A program made the position numbers and the translations under genes. From positions 62,001 through 126,000 of the forward strand of contig NZ_SCVD01000014.1 in NCBI RefSeq assembly GCF_004297125.1: a stretch of 64,000 nt of DNA, in the 5' to 3' direction. Position 1 is the first letter of the stretch. Every line of letters begins with the position of its first letter. Below the pieces are notes generated by a model, which ran no database searches, was not told where the DNA came from, and worked only from the letters and a program-made list of their open reading frames with translations. Below are positions 23,776-32,833 of this stretch, piece after piece. Source of the DNA: Phenylobacterium sp. Its GTDB lineage: Bacteria; Pseudomonadota; Alphaproteobacteria; Caulobacterales; Caulobacteraceae.

Positions 23776-24212
23776 TCCGGCTAGCCGAGCAACCGTTCGA
23801 TCCGGGGGCGCTGCTCTCGGAGTTCACGCGCGGCCGCGCGGAGACGGGCGCCGTGGCCACCTTCACCGGCATAGCCCGGGCCGAACGGGGCGCGACCACC
23901 GTGCTGGAGCTGGAGGCCTATCCCGGCTTCACCGAGGCCGAGATCGGCAAGATCGCCGACCAGGCGCGCGAGCGGTTCGGCCTGCATGACCTGGCCATCC
24001 TGCATCGGGTCGGGAAGATCGGCCCCGGCGAGCCCATCGTCTTCGTCGCCACCGCCGCGGGCCACCGCCGCGCCGCCTTCGAGGCCTGCGACTTCCTGAT
24101 GGACTACCTGAAGTCGAAGGCCCCCTTCTGGAAGAAGGAGCATGGGCCCGACGGCGACCGCTGGATCGAGCCCACAGCGCAGGACCACGCCGACCGGGAA
24201 CGGTGGAGCTAG
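23772..24212 (+). CDS. moaE: Molybdopterin synthase catalytic subunit MoaE
   Basis: 146 residues. Family hallmarks: GAVATFTGIARAE, LELEAYPGFTEAEI, ILHRVGKIGPGEPIVFVA, HRRAAFEACDFLMDYLK and the catalytic lysine region SKAPFWKKE. It forms a heterotetramer with MoaD and makes molybdopterin from cPMP. It is convergent with the frameshifted oxidoreductase gene, 4 bases away. Confidence 0.96.
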   Translation: MIRLAEQPFDPGALLSEFTRGRAETGAVATFTGIARAERGATTVLELEAYPGFTEAEIGKIADQARERFGLHDLAILHRVGKIGPGEPIVFVATAAGHRRAAFEACDFLMDYLKSKAPFWKKEHGPDGDRWIEPTAQDHADRERWS

Positions 24213-24216
24213 GCCT

Positions 24217-26504
24217 TCAGCCCGTTGCGTGCCGGCGTATCCGCACCGGCACGGACTTGTAGGCCGGCGTTCCGCTGCGCCGGTCGTGGTCTTCGAGCGC
24301 CACCAGGCCGTTCGCCTCGGGATAGTAGGCGGCCACGCAGCCCTGCGGGATGTCGCGCTCGACGGCCGTGAAGCCGCGCACGATCCGAGCCCCGCTCGTA
24401 TCCCAGGCCGCCTCGATATCCACGAGGTCACCGCTCGTGAGCCCCAAGCCGACAAGGTCCCCCGGGCTGACGAACACTACGTCGCGCCGCCCGAACACGC
24501 CGCGATACCGGTCGTCGGAGCCGTAGATCGTGGTGTTGTACTGGTCGTGGCTGCGCAGGGTGGTGAGCACCAGGACGCCGGGATCGTTGCGGCGCGCATC
24601 TTCCCCGTCGGCCACGAAAGGCAGGAAGTTGGCCTTGCCGCTGGCCGTGCGCCAGAGGCGTTCGCTGGCTCCCACGGCGAGGCGGAAGCCCCCGGGGGCG
24701 CGGATTCGCGCATTGAAGTCGGTGAAAAGGTCCGGGAACACCGCTTCTATGAGGTCGCGGATCCTGTCGTAGTCGCCTGTGAGGGCCTGCCAGTCCACGG
24801 GATCGTGCGCGCCGAAGGTCGCTTGGGCGATACCGGCGATTATGGCGACCTCGGACTTTAGGTGCGCCGAGGCTGGCGGGTTCAAGCCCCTGGAGGCATG
24901 CACCATCGACATCGAATCCTCGACGGTCACGGCCTGGCGTCCGCCGGCCTGCAGGTCGAACTCGGTGCGGCCCAGGCAGGGCAGCAGCAGACCCTCCTTG
25001 CCCGGCAGCAGGTGCGTTCGGTTGAGCTTGGTGGCGACGTGGACGGTCAGGTCCAGCTTCGGCAGTGCGGCGAAAGTCCGGTGCGGGTCCGGCGCGGCCA
25101 CGGCGAAATTGCCGCCCAGCCCGATGAATACCTTGGCCTCGCCCCGCTCCATGGCGGCGATGGTCTCGATGACGGTGTGTCCGTGGTCGCGGGGCGAACG
25201 GAACCCGAAGACCCGATCCATGGAGGAGAGGAACGCCTCGGACGGCTTCTCCCAGATGCCGACGGTGCGGTCGCCCTGAACGTTCGAATGGCCCCGCAAG
25301 GGGCAGATCCCGGCGCCGGGCCGGCCCATGTTCCCGCGCAGCAGCAACAGGTTGGCGAGCTGCTGCACCGTCGAGGACGAGCTGCGGTGCTGTGTGAGGC
25401 CCATGCCGTAGCAGAGGATCGTGGCCTGGCTCCGGCATAGATGCGCGCCGCCTCCTCGATCTGCGCTCGGGTCAGGCCGCTGTCGGCCTCGATCGTCTCC
25501 CAGCTCAGCGCGGCGAGGCCGGCTGTCAGCAGCTCGAAGCCGCGGGTGTGCTCGGCGATGAACGGGTGATCGAGCGCTGGCGCCTCGTCGGGGTCCTCAT
25601 CCCAGGCGATCAGCGCCTTCATCATGCCCTGGACCAGGGCCGCGTCGCCGCCGACACGGACCTGATAATAGCGAGAGGCGATCTCGGTGGAGCCCAGGGT
25701 GACCATCTCCACGGGATCCTGCGGTGCGGCGAACCGCTCCAGCGCGCGCTCCTTCAAGGGGTTGAAGACCACGATCGCCGCGCCCCGCCGCGCCGCCTCG
25801 CGCAGGGTGGTCATCATCCGCGGATGGTTGGTGCCGGGGTTGTGGCCGAAGCTGAGGATCAAGTCGGCGTGATCGAAGTCCTCGAGCGTCACCGTGCCCT
25901 TGCCGATGCCGATGGAGTCCGGCAGCCCGACGCTGGTGGGCTCGTGGCACATGTTGGAGCAGTCGGGGAAGTTGTTGGTCCCGAACCTGCGGCCCAGCAG
26001 CTGATAGAGGAAGGCCGCCTCGTTGGAGGTGCGGCCCGAAGCGTAGAACTCGGCCTGGTCCGGGTGGTCCAGCCGGTTCAGGCCGGCGCCGATGCGGGCG
26101 AAGGCCTCCTCCCAGGTGACAGGGAGGTAGCGGTCGCTGGCCGGATCGTAGGCCAGGGGCTCAGTCAGTCGGCCGGCGTCCTCCAGTTGGTGGTCGCTCC
26201 AGCTCCACAGCTCCCGAACGGTATGGCTGGCGAACAGCTCGGGCGTGGCGCGCTTGGAGGTGGCCTCCCAGGCGACGGCCTTGGCGCCATTCTCGCAGAA
26301 CTCGAACGAGGACGTGTGCTTGGGATCGGGCCAGGCGCAGCCGGGACAGTCGAAGCCCTCGGGCTGGTTGGCGCGCAGCAGCGTGCGGCCGCCTTCCACC
26401 ACTGTGTGCTGATCCTGGAGAACCTTGCCCACGGCCTTGAGCGCGTCCCACCCGCCGGCGGGATGGGTGTAGGGGCGGATGCCGGGCGTGGCTTTGTCAG
26501 ACAT
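24217..26504 (-). pseudogene. FdhF/YdeP-family molybdopterin oxidoreductase, split by a one-base frameshift
   Basis: Two overlapping minus-strand frames encode one protein of about 762 residues. The first (from ATG 26504) covers the N-terminal part with CPGCAWPDPKHTS, FYASGRTSNEAAFLYQLL and NNFPDCSNMCHEPTS. The second covers the rest (CYGMGLTQH, NLLLLRGNMGRPGAGICPLRGHSN, then the C-terminal MopB-binding domain). They join at about 25424-25432, where two bases stand in place of a codon; a single missing base explains it. Total length 2288 bases is one short of 763 codons. Either the gene is recently inactivated or this is a sequencing error. It belongs to the cytoplasmic formate-dehydrogenase-like FdhF/YdeP group and is coupled to fdhD. 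Confidence 0.85.
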
Positions 26505-27336
26505 GGGCGGCCTCGGACGGGGTCGGGACCTGACCACCGACAAGGCGGTCGGTCCTGCTGAAGACCGTGTGGCCGTCCGCCCGGGCAAGGGCGACGAGCG
26601 TCACGCCCGCGGCCTCGGCGCGCTGGATGGCGAGGTCGGTGGGCGCAGAGACGGCGACGATCATCGGGCATCCAAGGCGGGCGGTCTTCTCGACCATTTC
26701 GAAGGAACAGCGGCTGGTTACGACGACGAAGCCGCCAGCCGGGTCGACGCCAGCCTGCAGCAGGGCGCCGCCCAGTTTGTCGAGGGCGTTGTGCCGGCCC
26801 ACGTCCTCCCGAACCAGGCCCAGCGCGCCATGGACGTCCGCGAAACCCGCCGCGTGGGTCGCACGCGTGAGGCCGCCCAGCGCCTGACGGGGCCCAAGCG
26901 CGGCCACGGCCCGCTGGATCGCGGCGTGCGAGAACTGCGCGCCGGAGGTCACCGCCGGCAGCGGGCGAATGGCGTCCGCGAGGCGCTGAACGCCGCAGAG
27001 CCCGCAACTGGACCGTCCCTCCAGCGTCCTCGGCCGGGCGCGCCGGGCCGGCCCCGCGGGTGCGAGCCGCAGGTCCGCCAGGATGCCATCGGTGCGCCGC
27101 TCGACGCTCACCTCGATAATCTCCGCCGGCGTCGCGACCCCTTCGGTGACCGCGAAGCCCACCGCCAGATCCTCGACATCGTCCGGCGTCGCCATCAGGA
27201 CGGTGTGCGGCCGGCTGTTGAAGGAGAGGCCGATGGCGACTTCGGCCGGGGTGATTCGCTCGACGGCCTGCATGCCCGTGGCCGGCCGCCATTCGAGGCC
27301 TATGCGACCCACGGTGGTCGCGACGCTGTCGGGCAT
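26497..27336 (-). CDS. fdhD: FdhD, sulfurtransferase for formate dehydrogenase maturation
   Basis: 279 residues. The catalytic CxxC is in SSCGLCGVQRLADAI; FNSRPHTVLMATPDDVEDLAVGFAVTEGV and DVGRHNALDKLGGALL are the conserved FdhD motifs. FdhD moves sulfur to the molybdenum site of formate dehydrogenases. Start chosen at ATG 27336 (MPDSVATTVG, GAGGAAG upstream); an ATG at 27393 is possible. Its 3' end overlaps the downstream oxidoreductase start by eight bases, so the pair is an operon even though the downstream gene is frameshifted. Confidence 0.94.
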   Translation of the reverse strand: MPDSVATTVGRIGLEWRPATGMQAVERITPAEVAIGLSFNSRPHTVLMATPDDVEDLAVGFAVTEGVATPAEIIEVSVERRTDGILADLRLAPAGPARRARPRTLEGRSSCGLCGVQRLADAIRPLPAVTSGAQFSHAAIQRAVAALGPRQALGGLTRATHAAGFADVHGALGLVREDVGRHNALDKLGGALLQAGVDPAGGFVVVTSRCSFEMVEKTARLGCPMIVAVSAPTDLAIQRAEAAGVTLVALARADGHTVFSRTDRLVGGQVPTPSEAAHV

Positions 27337-27423
27337 CGTCCGCTTCCTCTGTCCTGCCCACAGCAACATAGGCGTCCGATCGGGGGAAGCCATCGACGGC
27401 GTACCGATATCAAAGTTTGGGCT

Positions 27424-27439
27424 TGCCCGAAATCGGGCA
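27424..27439. promoter_or_regulatory. Short palindrome TGCCCGA-AA-TCGGGCA between fdhD and a divergent small gene
   Basis: Two 7-base arms separated by AA, in the 146-base gap between divergent starts at 27336 and 27483. It could be an operator for either gene. No known regulator matches by eye. Confidence 0.4.
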
Positions 27440-27482
27440 CGAGCGTTGTCTGGCTTCGATGCGATCGTCAGAAGACCCCTCG

Positions 27483-27755
27483 ATGTCGGATGCGGGCGAC
27501 CTGGACGATCTCGTGGCCCACGTGGCCCGGTCCAGCGACCTCAGTCCGTCGCAAGCGAGGCGGATCGTCGATGACGTGCTCTCCTACCTGGGCGAAAGGC
27601 CCGAAGATTTCGTGCGGCGCCGGCACGCCGCCCTGCTGCGGCTGGGCCGCCGAAACGAGGAGATCTACGCGCGGATCGCCGAGGAGGTCGCCCGGCGCCG
27701 CTTCCCCGCCCCGCCCTACAGCCTCCGCCAGATCCGCCGCATCATCTACGGCTGA
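27483..27755 (+). CDS. Conserved helical small protein upstream of glmS
   Basis: 90 residues, almost entirely charged helices: DLDDLVAHVARSSDLSPSQARRIVDDVL, then ERPEDFVRRRHAALLRLGRRNEE, ending PAPPYSLRQIRRIIYG. The C-terminal YSLRQIRRIIYG pattern suggests a small nucleic-acid-binding or regulatory protein. No named family recognised. It ends 12 bases before glmS on the same strand, so co-transcription is likely. ATG at 27483 is used; an upstream frame to 27417 contains no better start. Confidence 0.7.
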   Translation: MSDAGDLDDLVAHVARSSDLSPSQARRIVDDVLSYLGERPEDFVRRRHAALLRLGRRNEEIYARIAEEVARRRFPAPPYSLRQIRRIIYG

Positions 27756-27767
27756 GGCCCGGCGCTG

Positions 27768-29585
27768 ATGTGCGGGATCGTAGGTTACATCGGGTCCAAA
27801 CCCGTGCTGCCGTTGCTGATCGAAGGCCTGCGGCGACTGGAATACCGGGGCTACGACAGCGCCGGCATCGCCATCGCCGCGGACGGCCGTCTCGCGGTCC
27901 ACAAGCGCAAGGGCAAGGTGCGCGAACTGGAGAGCGTGTTGCCGGTCGAGGTCCCTGGCTCGGTGGGGATCGCCCACACCCGCTGGGCAACCCATGGCGC
28001 GCCCAGCGACCTGAACGCCCACCCGCATGTGGACGCGACGGGGCGGATCGGCGTGGCGCACAACGGCATCATCGAGAACGCCGCCGAGCTGAAGCGCAAA
28101 CTGCAGGCGGACGGCGTGGTCTTCGTCTCCGAGACCGACACCGAGGTCCTGGCCCACCTGATCGCGCGGCGGCCAGAAAATTCCCTGGTCGAGGCCGTGC
28201 GTGGCGCGTTGCGCCTGGTGAAGGGCGCCTATGGGCTGGCCGTGATCGACGCGGGGCGGCCGGACGTCATCGTGGCGGCCCGCAACGGCGGGCCGGTGGT
28301 GGTCGGCGTGGGCGATGGCGAAATGTTCGTCGCCTCCGACGCCGCGGCGCTGATGGGCCACGCCCGCTCGGTGGCTCACCTCGACGATGGAGAGGTGGCC
28401 GAGGTCCGCGCCGACGGCTTCACCGTGCTGACGCTGGACGGCGGCGAGACCACCAAGGCGACGCTGGAACTCAGCGGCGACGTCGCCGGCTTCGACAAGG
28501 GCGACTACGCCCACTTCATGCGCAAGGAGATCGGGGAGCAGCCGGAGGCGGTGCGCCGCACCCTTCTCGGCCGGCTGGACCACCGCTTCTCCACCGCTCA
28601 CCTGGGCGGCATCGAACTGGCGGCGCGCGAGATGCTGGACATCCGCCGGGTGAAGATCCTGGGCTGCGGCTCGGCCTATTTCGCCGGGACCCTCGGGGCG
28701 CACCTGATCGAGCAGCTGGCCCGCATCCCGGCCCATGCCGAGCCGGCCTCGGAGTTCCGCTACCGCAACCCGGTGATCGAGCAGGACACGCTCTACATCG
28801 CCGTCAGCCAGTCGGGAGAGACCTTCGACACCCTGGCCGCGATCCAGGAGGTGAAGCGCAAGGGCGGCCGGGTGCTGGGGGTGATCAACAGCGTGGGCTC
28901 GACCATCGCGCGCGAGTGCGGCCGCGGCGTCTACCTGCACGCTGGGCCGGAGGTGGCGGTGGTGTCCACCAAGACCTGGACCTCGACCGCCGTCGCCTTC
29001 GCCCTGCTGGCGCTGCAGCTCGGCCGCGTGCGCGACCTGTCGGCCGGGCAGGGCGCGCGGATGCTGGCGGCGCTGGCCGCGCTGCCGGACCAGATCGCCT
29101 CGATCGTCGCGCGCGAGGCCGAGCTGGCGCCGATCGCCGCCCGGCTGGCCCGGGCCGAGCACGCCTATTTCCTGGGCCGCGCGGCCGGCTACGCGGTGGC
29201 GATGGAAGGGGCCCTGAAGCTGAAGGAGATCAGCTACATGCACGCCGAGGCCTATCCCGCCTCGGAGTTGAAGCACGGGCCGCTGGCGCTGATCTCCGCC
29301 GACACGCCGACCCTGATTGTGCTGCCGGACGACGACTTGCTGGCGAAGAACCTCTCCACCATCGCCGAGGTCGGCGCCCGCGGCGGCCCGGTGCTGGCGA
29401 TCACCCATCCCGGCGTCGTCGCCGAGGGTGTGGAGGCCAGTTTCGCGGTTCCGCGCTCGGAGCCCGAGCTGGATCCGATCCTGTTGAACATTCCCCTGCA
29501 GCTCGTGGCCTACCAGGTCGCGCAGGGTCTGGGCCGCGACATCGACCAGCCGCGCAACCTGGCGAAATCGGTGACGGTGGAATAG
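27768..29585 (+). CDS. glmS: Glutamine-fructose-6-phosphate aminotransferase (isomerizing) GlmS
   Basis: 605 residues, full length. The mature N-terminal cysteine (MCGIVGYIG) is the glutaminase nucleophile; RRLEYRGYDSAG and HTRWATHGAPSDLNAHPH are class II amidotransferase motifs. Two SIS domains follow, with VSQSGETFDTLAAI and ELKHGPLALI, ending in AKSVTVE. It makes glucosamine-6-phosphate for peptidoglycan and LPS precursors. No glmS ribozyme-type sequence is evident upstream; the gap is only 12 bases. GlmU is not adjacent. Confidence 0.97.
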   Translation: MCGIVGYIGSKPVLPLLIEGLRRLEYRGYDSAGIAIAADGRLAVHKRKGKVRELESVLPVEVPGSVGIAHTRWATHGAPSDLNAHPHVDATGRIGVAHNGIIENAAELKRKLQADGVVFVSETDTEVLAHLIARRPENSLVEAVRGALRLVKGAYGLAVIDAGRPDVIVAARNGGPVVVGVGDGEMFVASDAAALMGHARSVAHLDDGEVAEVRADGFTVLTLDGGETTKATLELSGDVAGFDKGDYAHFMRKEIGEQPEAVRRTLLGRLDHRFSTAHLGGIELAAREMLDIRRVKILGCGSAYFAGTLGAHLIEQLARIPAHAEPASEFRYRNPVIEQDTLYIAVSQSGETFDTLAAIQEVKRKGGRVLGVINSVGSTIARECGRGVYLHAGPEVAVVSTKTWTSTAVAFALLALQLGRVRDLSAGQGARMLAALAALPDQIASIVAREAELAPIAARLARAEHAYFLGRAAGYAVAMEGALKLKEISYMHAEAYPASELKHGPLALISADTPTLIVLPDDDLLAKNLSTIAEVGARGGPVLAITHPGVVAEGVEASFAVPRSEPELDPILLNIPLQLVAYQVAQGLGRDIDQPRNLAKSVTVE

Positions 29586-29602
29586 CGCCCTCCCAAATGT
29601 TC

Positions 29603-29727
29603 GTCATGGCCGGGCTTGTCCCGGCCATCCAGACACGCTGACTTGGGGCCAGACGGTGCTGTGACGCCGGTCTGCATGGCTGAGGAAGTCGGCCCGTCTG
29701 GATCCCCGGGACAAGTCCGGGGATGAC
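29603..29727. repeat. Palindromic intergenic repeat between glmS and moaB
   Basis: A 32-base arm at 29603-29634 (GTCATGGCCGGGCTTGTCCC onward) is the diverged reverse complement of the arm at 29696-29727, which ends AGTCCGGGGATGAC. Each arm also contains its own smaller palindrome around GGGCTTGTCCC or GGGACAAGTCC. This pattern (GTCATGGCCGGGCTTGTCCCGG) is a widespread alphaproteobacterial intergenic repeat. It fills the 171-base gap. Confidence 0.8.
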
Positions 29728-29756
29728 GTTCTATTTTGGTGAGGAAGGAGTCTCCC

Positions 29757-30305
29757 ATGAACGCGTTCACCCCCGGCGGCCGGATCGACACCAACCAGCA
29801 GATCAAGCCGGTGAAGGTCGCCGTGCTGACCATCTCCGATACCCGCGACGAGGAGAGCGACACCTCGGGCCATCTGCTGGCCAAGCGGGTCGCCGACGCG
29901 GGCCACGAACTGGTCGACAAGGCCATCGTCACCGACAGCATCGTGGCGATCCGCGAGAAGATCGAGGCCTGGGTCGCCACCGGCTTCGTGGAGGCCATCG
30001 TCACCACCGGTGGCACCGGCATCACGGGCCGTGACGTGACGCCCGAGGCCGTGCGGCCGCTGTTCGACAAGGAGCTCGATGGGTTCTCCGTCGTATTCCA
30101 CATGGTCAGCTACCAGTCGGTGGGACTCTCGACGCTGCAATCCCGCGCCTTGGCCGGGATCGTGAAAGGCGTCTTCGTCTTCTGCCTGCCGGGCTCGAAC
30201 GGCGCGGTGAAGGACGGCTGGGACAAGGTGATCTCGCCTCAGCTCGACAGCCGCCACGGCCCCTGCAACATGGTCGAGCTCATGCCGCGGCTGATGGAGT
30301 CTTGA
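29757..30305 (+). CDS. moaB: MoaB/MogA-type molybdopterin adenylyltransferase
   Basis: 182 residues. The MoCF-binding fold is shown by [36 protein letters not shown] and [18 protein letters not shown]. MoaB/MogA proteins adenylylate molybdopterin before metal insertion by MoeA. AAGGAG lies 6 bases before the ATG at 29757. Its stop overlaps the TTG of moaC, giving a coupled pair. Confidence 0.93.
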   Translation: MNAFTPGGRIDTNQQIKPVKVAVLTISDTRDEESDTSGHLLAKRVADAGHELVDKAIVTDSIVAIREKIEAWVATGFVEAIVTTGGTGITGRDVTPEAVRPLFDKELDGFSVVFHMVSYQSVGLSTLQSRALAGIVKGVFVFCLPGSNGAVKDGWDKVISPQLDSRHGPCNMVELMPRLMES

Positions 30306-30769
30306 GCAAGCTCACCCACATCGATGAGACGGGCCGCGCCCGCATGGTCGACGTCTCGGACAAGGCGGTGACAACGCGCGAGGCGGTGGCCGAGGGCTTC
30401 CTGCGCATGACCCCGGAGACCCTGGCGCTGGCGCTGTCCGGCGAGGGGAAGAAGGGCGACGTCCGCGCGGTGGCCGAGATCGCCGGCGTCATGGCGGCCA
30501 AGCAGACGTCCAGCCTGATCCCCATGTGCCACCCCCTGCCGATCTCGAAGGCCGAGGTGCGGGTGGAGCCGGGCGAGGGCGGGCTGGCCGTCACCGCACG
30601 CGTGAAGACGACCGGCCAGACCGGGGTGGAGATGGAGGCGTTGACCGCCGTGTCGATCGCCTGCCTGACGCTCTACGACATGCTGAAGGCTGCGGAGAAG
30701 GGCATGGTCATCGAAGCCGTGCGCCTGGTCTCGAAGACCGGCGGGAAGTCAGGGGGTTGGCGGGCCTAG
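30302..30769 (+). CDS. moaC: Cyclic pyranopterin monophosphate synthase MoaC
   Basis: 155 residues from a TTG at 30302 that overlaps the moaB stop (TTGA). Active-site motifs are [17 protein letters not shown] and [24 protein letters not shown], followed by the catalytic KSGGW. MoaC completes cPMP formation after MoaA. Its 3' end overlaps the convergent aldo/keto reductase gene by four bases. Confidence 0.96.
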   Translation: MSKLTHIDETGRARMVDVSDKAVTTREAVAEGFLRMTPETLALALSGEGKKGDVRAVAEIAGVMAAKQTSSLIPMCHPLPISKAEVRVEPGEGGLAVTARVKTTGQTGVEMEALTAVSIACLTLYDMLKAAEKGMVIEAVRLVSKTGGKSGGWRA

Positions 30770-31632
30770 GCCGCGACCCAGCTCAGGGCTTCGGGGTCGT
30801 CGATGGCCATTTCGTCCCAGTCGAGGTCCGGCGGGGGGCTCATGGCGGCGGCGACCACGGCGCTCATCTCGGCGGCCGAGGTGACACCCACCAGGACGTG
30901 GCTGGCCTCGGGACGCGACAGGGCGAACCCCAGGGCCGCCTGGAGCGGATCGGACTTGCCCTCGGCGATCAGCCGGCGGGCGCGGGAAATGCGGCCCGCG
31001 GCGGCCTTCAGGTGGCTGGGGGCGCGGTCTGGCGGCAGGAACAGCACGCCGTTCAGGAAGATGGAGCGCAGATGCACCTCAATGCCCATCTCGGCGATGG
31101 TGGCCAGCGTGCCGTCCAGCAGCAGGCGCTGGTCCAGCAGCGAGGCGGGAGCCTGGACCACGTCAGGCTTGAAGCGGCGGGCCACGCCCACCGGATCGTC
31201 CGAGGCATAGACCGGCACGCCGATCCGCTGGCAGAGGCCTTCGTCCTTGAGCGCCTTCAGGCGGTCCCAGAGCTGGGGGCCCAGGGGCGAGAACAGGTCG
31301 GTGGCCGACGGGGCGACGATGGTGTCCACCCGCTCGACGCCCAGGCGCAGCATCTGCGCGCGAAGTTCGGCTTCCACCACCTCCGGCCCGCGGTCGGGGC
31401 GGACGGCGGTAAGGGTCATGCGGAACGGGTTGGGCTGGGGCAGCGCGCCGCGCATCAGCCCGTCGGCGATGGCCGAGCCCCGGGCGACCTCCAGGACCGA
31501 CAAGCCGGAACGGCCGGCGATCGACAGGATGTCCCTGGCCTCGGCCTCCCGCGGCTTCCCCCGCGGGCCGGGCGGCTGATCGAGACCAAACTGGCTGGTC
31601 CCGAGGCCGAGCTTGCTGAGGGTTGAGGTCAT
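30766..31632 (-). CDS. Aldo/keto reductase family protein
   Basis: 288 residues. The TIM-barrel layout is recognisable: [11 protein letters not shown] at the start, the [12 protein letters not shown] segment, [12 protein letters not shown] and a C-terminal cofactor-binding stretch [17 protein letters not shown]. The usual catalytic Tyr and Lys motifs are not obvious: the position of D-x-Y reads VLEVARGS. It resembles the shorter aldo/keto reductase-like proteins of unknown substrate, and may be non-catalytic or divergent. It is transcribed toward moaC. Confidence 0.78.
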   Translation of the reverse strand: MTSTLSKLGLGTSQFGLDQPPGPRGKPREAEARDILSIAGRSGLSVLEVARGSAIADGLMRGALPQPNPFRMTLTAVRPDRGPEVVEAELRAQMLRLGVERVDTIVAPSATDLFSPLGPQLWDRLKALKDEGLCQRIGVPVYASDDPVGVARRFKPDVVQAPASLLDQRLLLDGTLATIAEMGIEVHLRSIFLNGVLFLPPDRAPSHLKAAAGRISRARRLIAEGKSDPLQAALGFALSRPEASHVLVGVTSAAEMSAVVAAAMSPPPDLDWDEMAIDDPEALSWVAA

Positions 31633-31720
31633 GCGCCCTGAAAAGCTTGGTCAAATCCGTTCGAGCAGCCATTTTGCCGCAGGAAAGGCTAAGAAGCCGT
31701 ATCCCCCTGATGGTTAAGGC

Positions 31721-32833
31721 GTGATTGACCAACTTCCCGAGTGGCCGATGTTCGGCGTCGCTGACGATGTGCGTCCGGCGATGCGCCAGGCCGTGTCCGC
31801 GCGCCAGGCGTTCGTGCTGGCGACCCTGGTCTCGGTCGAGGGCGGCGGACCCCGTCCCGAGGGGACGCAGATGGTTTTCGCCCCGGGAATCCTGGCCGGA
31901 TACTTCTCTGGCGGCTGCGTCGAAGGGGACGTGGCGGGACACGCCAGGGCCTGCCTGGAAGACGGCGATCCGCGCACTCTGATTTACGGCGAAGGCAGCC
32001 CCTGGCCGGACATCCGGCTGCTGTGCGGGGCCCGGATCGAGATCTTCCTGGAGCGAATCGGGGCGGGTGATTCGGCCCTGGCCGAACTCCTCGCCGCCGA
32101 GGCCGAGCGCCGGCCGGTGAGCTACGTCAGCGACGGTGTCGCGCGGGCCTGCGCCGCGGAGGTGTCGCCCTGGCCGGAGGCCGTGGTGTCGAAGCGTTAC
32201 GACCCGACCCCGAGGCTGGTGGTGGTCGGCGGCGATCCGACGGCGCTGGCCATCGCCGAGCTGGGGGTGAAATCGGGGTTCGAGACCACCCTGGTCCGGC
32301 CCAAGGGCCCCGAGGCGCCGCCGCCGATCGCCGGCGTCGGCTATCGCCGCGACGAACCGGGCGAGGCCCTGGCGGCCATCGGCCTCGATCCGTGGACCAG
32401 CGTCGCGGTGGCGACCCATGACCTGGAAACCGACCGTGCGGCCCTGAAGGCGGCCCTGCCGTCCCAGGCGGGCTACGTCGGCCTGCTGGGCGCGCGTCGG
32501 CGCCTGGCAGGGCGGCTCACCGAGCTTCAGGTCGAGGGCATATCCGAAGCGACGCTGGCGCGCTTGCACGCCCCCATCGGGCTCGACATCGGCGGCAAGG
32601 CTCCCTTCGAAGTGGCGGTGTCGGTGATCGGCGAGATCACCGCGCTGCGCTACGCCCCGCCATTTCCCCCGGAGGGAAATGGCGAATCCTTAGAAGGAGT
32701 TGTTCACCCGAAGGGTGAGCGGGCCAGCGGCAGCACCTCGACCACCTCGCCGGCCTCGGCGGCGGACGCGGCGGCGGGCCGCTTCAGCAGGGCGTCGGCG
32801 AGCGAAAAGACGCTGACCAGCGAAGAGTCCTGA
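31721..32833 (+). CDS. xdhC: XdhC-family molybdenum-cofactor insertion protein
   Basis: 370 residues from a GTG at 31721. The N-terminal XdhC domain has FVLATLVSVEGGGPRPEGTQM and GYFSGGCVEGDVAGHA. The C-terminal Rossmann part has RLVVVGGDPTALAIAELG, AVATHDLETDRAALKAAL and YVGLLGARRR, ending the family match at PIGLDIGGKAPFEVAVSVIGEI. XdhC binds MCD and passes it to xanthine-dehydrogenase-type enzymes. The last 45 residues are antisense to the end of moeA (130-base tail-to-tail overlap) and have no family counterpart, suggesting loss of the original stop. A TTAA-N7-TTGA imperfect CtrA-like site overlaps the start. Confidence 0.88.
   Translation: MIDQLPEWPMFGVADDVRPAMRQAVSARQAFVLATLVSVEGGGPRPEGTQMVFAPGILAGYFSGGCVEGDVAGHARACLEDGDPRTLIYGEGSPWPDIRLLCGARIEIFLERIGAGDSALAELLAAEAERRPVSYVSDGVARACAAEVSPWPEAVVSKRYDPTPRLVVVGGDPTALAIAELGVKSGFETTLVRPKGPEAPPPIAGVGYRRDEPGEALAAIGLDPWTSVAVATHDLETDRAALKAALPSQAGYVGLLGARRRLAGRLTELQVEGISEATLARLHAPIGLDIGGKAPFEVAVSVIGEITALRYAPPFPPEGNGESLEGVVHPKGERASGSTSTTSPASAADAAAGRFSRASASEKTLTSEES

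Noticed and set aside
27468..29408. 646-residue minus-strand open frame
   Set aside because: Shadow of glmS produced by high GC at third positions; low-complexity sequence with no domain.
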